From Acidobacteriota bacterium (GTDB taxonomy: Bacteria; Acidobacteriota; Polarisedimenticolia; JACPZX01), in contig JACPZX010000072.1 in the NCBI GenBank assembly GCA_016195325.1, forward strand, positions 1-58,735: a stretch of 58,735 nucleotides of DNA. The letters are read 5' to 3'. Shown in pieces: positions 56,360 through 58,735 of the stretch (the stretch's first letter is position 1; the number at the start of each line of letters is the position of its first letter). Both the position numbers and the translations under genes were made by a program. Under the pieces are notes generated by a model. It worked only from the letters and a program-made list of their open reading frames with translations. It ran no database searches and had not been told where the DNA came from.

Positions 56360-57880
56360 TCATCTGACCTTCTTGGCCCGCACGGTCTGATCTGGCGGAC
56401 GAACGATCATCTCGGTCACCAGGCCATGTTCATCTCTGACAAACGTGAAGGTCACATTGTCGACCGTGACGAAGAACTCTGCGCCTGCTTCGTGATAGAG
56501 CTCAACGGGTTGGCTGCCCAGCGGTGGAGCGAGAATGAACAGCCTGCCGCCATCAAGCGTCACCATGAAATTCACGCTCGGCGCAAACTGATACTCGCCC
56601 ACATACTCCTTGCTGGTCTTCTCATCCATCACAGTGAGAACGTGTTCTCGGGTGCCGTAGAGCGGCCATTCATACTCGTCGGCGATGCTCCGGATGATCT
56701 CGAGCACAAACCGGCCACCGTCACTGTCACCGTTCGTCATGACGACCGCGCCCTGGCCTGTCTGACTGAACGCGATCAGAAAGGAACGGTAGCCATCATT
56801 CCATCCACTGTGATTGAAGCTCGACGCTTCACCCTCGATTCCAAGATCAAGGCCCAACCCCCAATGGCCTGCTTGTCGCGTGAGCATCTGTCGCGTCATG
56901 TCCGTCGACAGCACCTTGTGGGAGCGGCCCAACGCCGAGGTTTCAATTTCAATCTCAAACAGCGCCAGGTCACTTGGCGTCGTCCAGAGTCCCGCCGCGG
57001 CCATTTCGGGGAAGACCCGCCACCTGCCGGCGAGCATCTCTCCGTCGCGGTCGTGTCCGCTGGCGGCAAATCCCGACAGATCCCGAGAAAGAGGTTGTTG
57101 AAAGAAACTGTGGTTCATCCCAATCGGAATCAACACGATCTTCTGCATCAGCTCGCTGAACGCCTCACCCGAGGTGTCCATCAGTAGTTGTTGCAGAACG
57201 CTGTAGCCTCCACCCGAGTACTGCCAGCGACTACCCGGAACAAATGACACCTGGAGCGCCGGCGTCTTTGACTGTGCCGTCCCACCAAGAATCTCCAGCA
57301 GACCAGGAACCGTCTGGTCGGGCGTATAGGTTCCGACGCTGGAGTTGGTGATTCCCGAACTGTGACTCAACAAACGGCGCAACGTTACTTTCTCATCTCT
57401 CGCGAACTCGCTGTCAGGGAGCTTCCACGAAACGAGTGTCTTGTTCACGTCGTCATCCAGGGAGAGCCTGCCATCCTGAACCAGACGCAACGCCGCCAGA
57501 GCCGTCACGGGCTTGCTGATGGATGCCGCCTGAAAAAGAGTGTCGGTGGTCACCGCCTCATTCGTGCCGATTTCCTTGACACCGTATCCGTGTGCCCAGT
57601 CGATCGACCAGTTGCTGATGACTGCGACGCTGACGCCCGGCACTTTGTAGAACGCCATCCGGTCGATCAGGCTGAAGCGAGCAGCCGTACGCCCCGTGAT
57701 TCTGACTGGAGCTCCGAGGCCGCGCTCGACTCGCGCGATTCTGTCCGTCGAATCTGGTCGCGGAGTTCTCGGAAGGCTTGGAGTTTGGCGAGCAGGAATG
57801 CGTCGAACGGGCTGAGAGTGCGGGGTGAGTGTCAGGAGCGATAACAGGCAGACGGTGAAAACGGGTGTGTTGCGAGACAT
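56360..57880 (-). CDS. Secreted serine hydrolase, class C beta-lactamase family
   Basis: ATG 57880 follows GAGG and opens a signal peptide (MSRNTPVFTVCLLSLLTLT). The serine beta-lactamase-like fold shows the SxxK motif in ASISKPVTALAALR, YSGGGYSVLQQ (Y-x-G/N position), and HSGWNDG near the KTG position. A C-terminal DUF3471-like domain follows (EYVGEYQFAP). Substrate is unknown; such proteins are often esterases or peptidases rather than lactamases. Composition is clearly lower in GC than its neighbours, suggesting acquisition by transfer. 506 residues. Confidence 0.85.
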   Translation of the reverse strand: MSRNTPVFTVCLLSLLTLTPHSQPVRRIPARQTPSLPRTPRPDSTDRIARVERGLGAPVRITGRTAARFSLIDRMAFYKVPGVSVAVISNWSIDWAHGYGVKEIGTNEAVTTDTLFQAASISKPVTALAALRLVQDGRLSLDDDVNKTLVSWKLPDSEFARDEKVTLRRLLSHSSGITNSSVGTYTPDQTVPGLLEILGGTAQSKTPALQVSFVPGSRWQYSGGGYSVLQQLLMDTSGEAFSELMQKIVLIPIGMNHSFFQQPLSRDLSGFAASGHDRDGEMLAGRWRVFPEMAAAGLWTTPSDLALFEIEIETSALGRSHKVLSTDMTRQMLTRQAGHWGLGLDLGIEGEASSFNHSGWNDGYRSFLIAFSQTGQGAVVMTNGDSDGGRFVLEIIRSIADEYEWPLYGTREHVLTVMDEKTSKEYVGEYQFAPSVNFMVTLDGGRLFILAPPLGSQPVELYHEAGAEFFVTVDNVTFTFVRDEHGLVTEMIVRPPDQTVRAKKVR

Positions 57881-57942
57881 CCGAATTCCTCGTGAGTGTG
57901 GAAGCGTTGAGACCAAACACCGCGCCCGGCGGGTCCTCGGGA

Positions 57943-58735
57943 TCACGCCTCGAGCGCCCTCCCGAAATCCTCGATGAGATCTTCGGCGTGCTCGATTCCG
58001 CAGCTGATGCGGACGAGATCGTCGGTCACCCCCACGTGCTCGCGATCCGCGCGGCTCATTCCGGCGTGCGAGGTCAGGGCCGGCCGCGTGATGAGCGTCT
58101 CGACGCCTCCGAGGCTCGGCGCCGCGTAGGCGATCGTCACCGACCTGAGCAGGCGCTCAGCCGCCTCCTCGCCCCCCTTCAGACGCACGCTCAGCATGCC
58201 GCCGAAACCCGACAGGGCCTCGCGCGCGTGCGCGTGATCGGGATGGCTCTCGAGACCCGGATAGTTGACGGCGAGCACGCTCGGGTGCGCCGAAAGGAAC
58301 CGCGCGAGGGCCGTCGCCGTCGCGTTCTGGGCCCGCACCCGCAGGGCGAGCGTCTTGAGGCCGCGCGCGAGGAGGAATGCGGCATGCGGATCGAGCGATC
58401 CGCCGAAGTGGTTCAGCGTGTGGCGGACGCGGTCGACGAGCTCCTTCCGGCCGACGACGCACCCCGCGACCAGATCGGAATGGCCGTTGAGGTACTTTGT
58501 CGCGCTGTGGAAGGCCAGATCGAAGCCGAAGGGGATCGGGCGGAAATTCACCGGGCTCGCGAAGGTGTTGTCGATGAGCGTCGTCAGCCGCTCACGGCGC
58601 GCGAAGTCGACGACCTCGCGCAGCCTCGGGACGCGCATCAGAGGGTTCGCGATCGTCTCCACCAGGAAGAGGCGCGTCGTGGGGCGCCTGGCCTTCGCCC
58701 ACGCGCCGGGGTCCGCGGCGTCGACGAAGGTGTAG
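57943..58735 (-). CDS. Trans-sulfuration PLP enzyme (cystathionine gamma-synthase/lyase family), N-terminus beyond window
   Basis: The frame enters from the right edge (reading YTFVDAADPGAWAKA) and ends at 57943. It contains LFLVETIANPLM, LIDNTFASP, and the PLP-lysine motif FHSATKYLNGHSD, then PGLESHPDHAHA, SLGGVETLITRPA and RISCGIEHAEDLIEDF. These are diagnostic of the Cys/Met metabolism PLP family (MetB/MetC/MegL). The substrate-specific residues cannot be assigned here, so synthase versus lyase is open. It is the upstream neighbour of the serine hydrolase on the same strand. Confidence 0.92.
   Translation of the reverse strand, partial: YTFVDAADPGAWAKARRPTTRLFLVETIANPLMRVPRLREVVDFARRERLTTLIDNTFASPVNFRPIPFGFDLAFHSATKYLNGHSDLVAGCVVGRKELVDRVRHTLNHFGGSLDPHAAFLLARGLKTLALRVRAQNATATALARFLSAHPSVLAVNYPGLESHPDHAHAREALSGFGGMLSVRLKGGEEAAERLLRSVTIAYAAPSLGGVETLITRPALTSHAGMSRADREHVGVTDDLVRISCGIEHAEDLIEDFGRALEA

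Overview
The window is a high-GC bacterial chromosome segment with short intergenic gaps, many 1-4 base gene overlaps and several TTG/GTG starts. It encodes a Gram-negative envelope (RND/TolC efflux, outer-membrane beta-barrels) and large secreted propeller, PKD and thrombospondin-type proteins, plus a GAF/sigma-54 regulator, an STT3-like GT-C protein and a fused membrane/spermidine-synthase protein. This mix suggests a metagenome-type lineage such as Acidobacteriota or a neighbouring phylum. There is no rRNA or marker tree to prove it. I see no CRISPR array, transposase, integrase or replication origin.

Layout. 1-6595 is the classical MoxR / DUF58 / transglutaminase-like cluster on the minus strand, split by about 2.9 kb that holds two small secreted proteins and a AAA ATPase; an HD-GYP response regulator follows. 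6900-10233 is a plus-strand unit: promoter, tRNA-His, hisS, then a histidine ammonia-lyase overlapping hisS by four bases. 10250-14405 carries polA followed by two paralogous beta-barrel genes with a decayed copy of the polA 3' end between them. 14489-19827 holds a secreted DUF11 protein, a small ArsR-type operon (regulator, SRPBCC, DHFR-like) with a palindromic operator, and a TAP-type peptidase/hydrolase. 19853-25922 is a tripartite efflux operon (RND pump, adaptor, TolC) led by a small Os1348/nitrile-hydratase-leader-like protein. 26129-35825 has a small membrane protein, a sugar-dehydrogenase/PKD protein, a sigma-54 activator, P5C dehydrogenase and a 1055-residue sialidase-type propeller. 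35839-44011 is a minus-strand housekeeping run: GST, RNase D, DinG-type helicase, GlyA, a dGTPase homologue that has lost its metal site, and two membrane proteins. 44342-50894 includes a strongly promoted small secreted protein with a terminator, the GT-C protein, the spermidine-synthase fusion and an alpha/beta hydrolase. 51033-56325 is a proteostasis cluster: ClpB, Hsp20, an HtpX homologue lacking its HEXXH segment, and a DegP-type protease. The right end has a lower-GC class C beta-lactamase-like protein and a truncated trans-sulfuration enzyme.

The most notable observations are as follows. (1) A tRNA-His with U72, A73 and no G-1, the Caulobacter-type identity set, sits 51 bases upstream of a matching divergent-looking HisRS. 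(2) Two pseudoenzymes, a dGTPase homologue and an HtpX homologue, have intact frames but lost catalytic residues. (3) The polA 3' end is duplicated at 128/130 identical bases between two strongly diverged OMP paralogues. (4) A possible RiPP-leader-like protein is translationally coupled to an efflux operon. (5) Several genes look leaderless, with the -10 hexamer six bases from the ATG.
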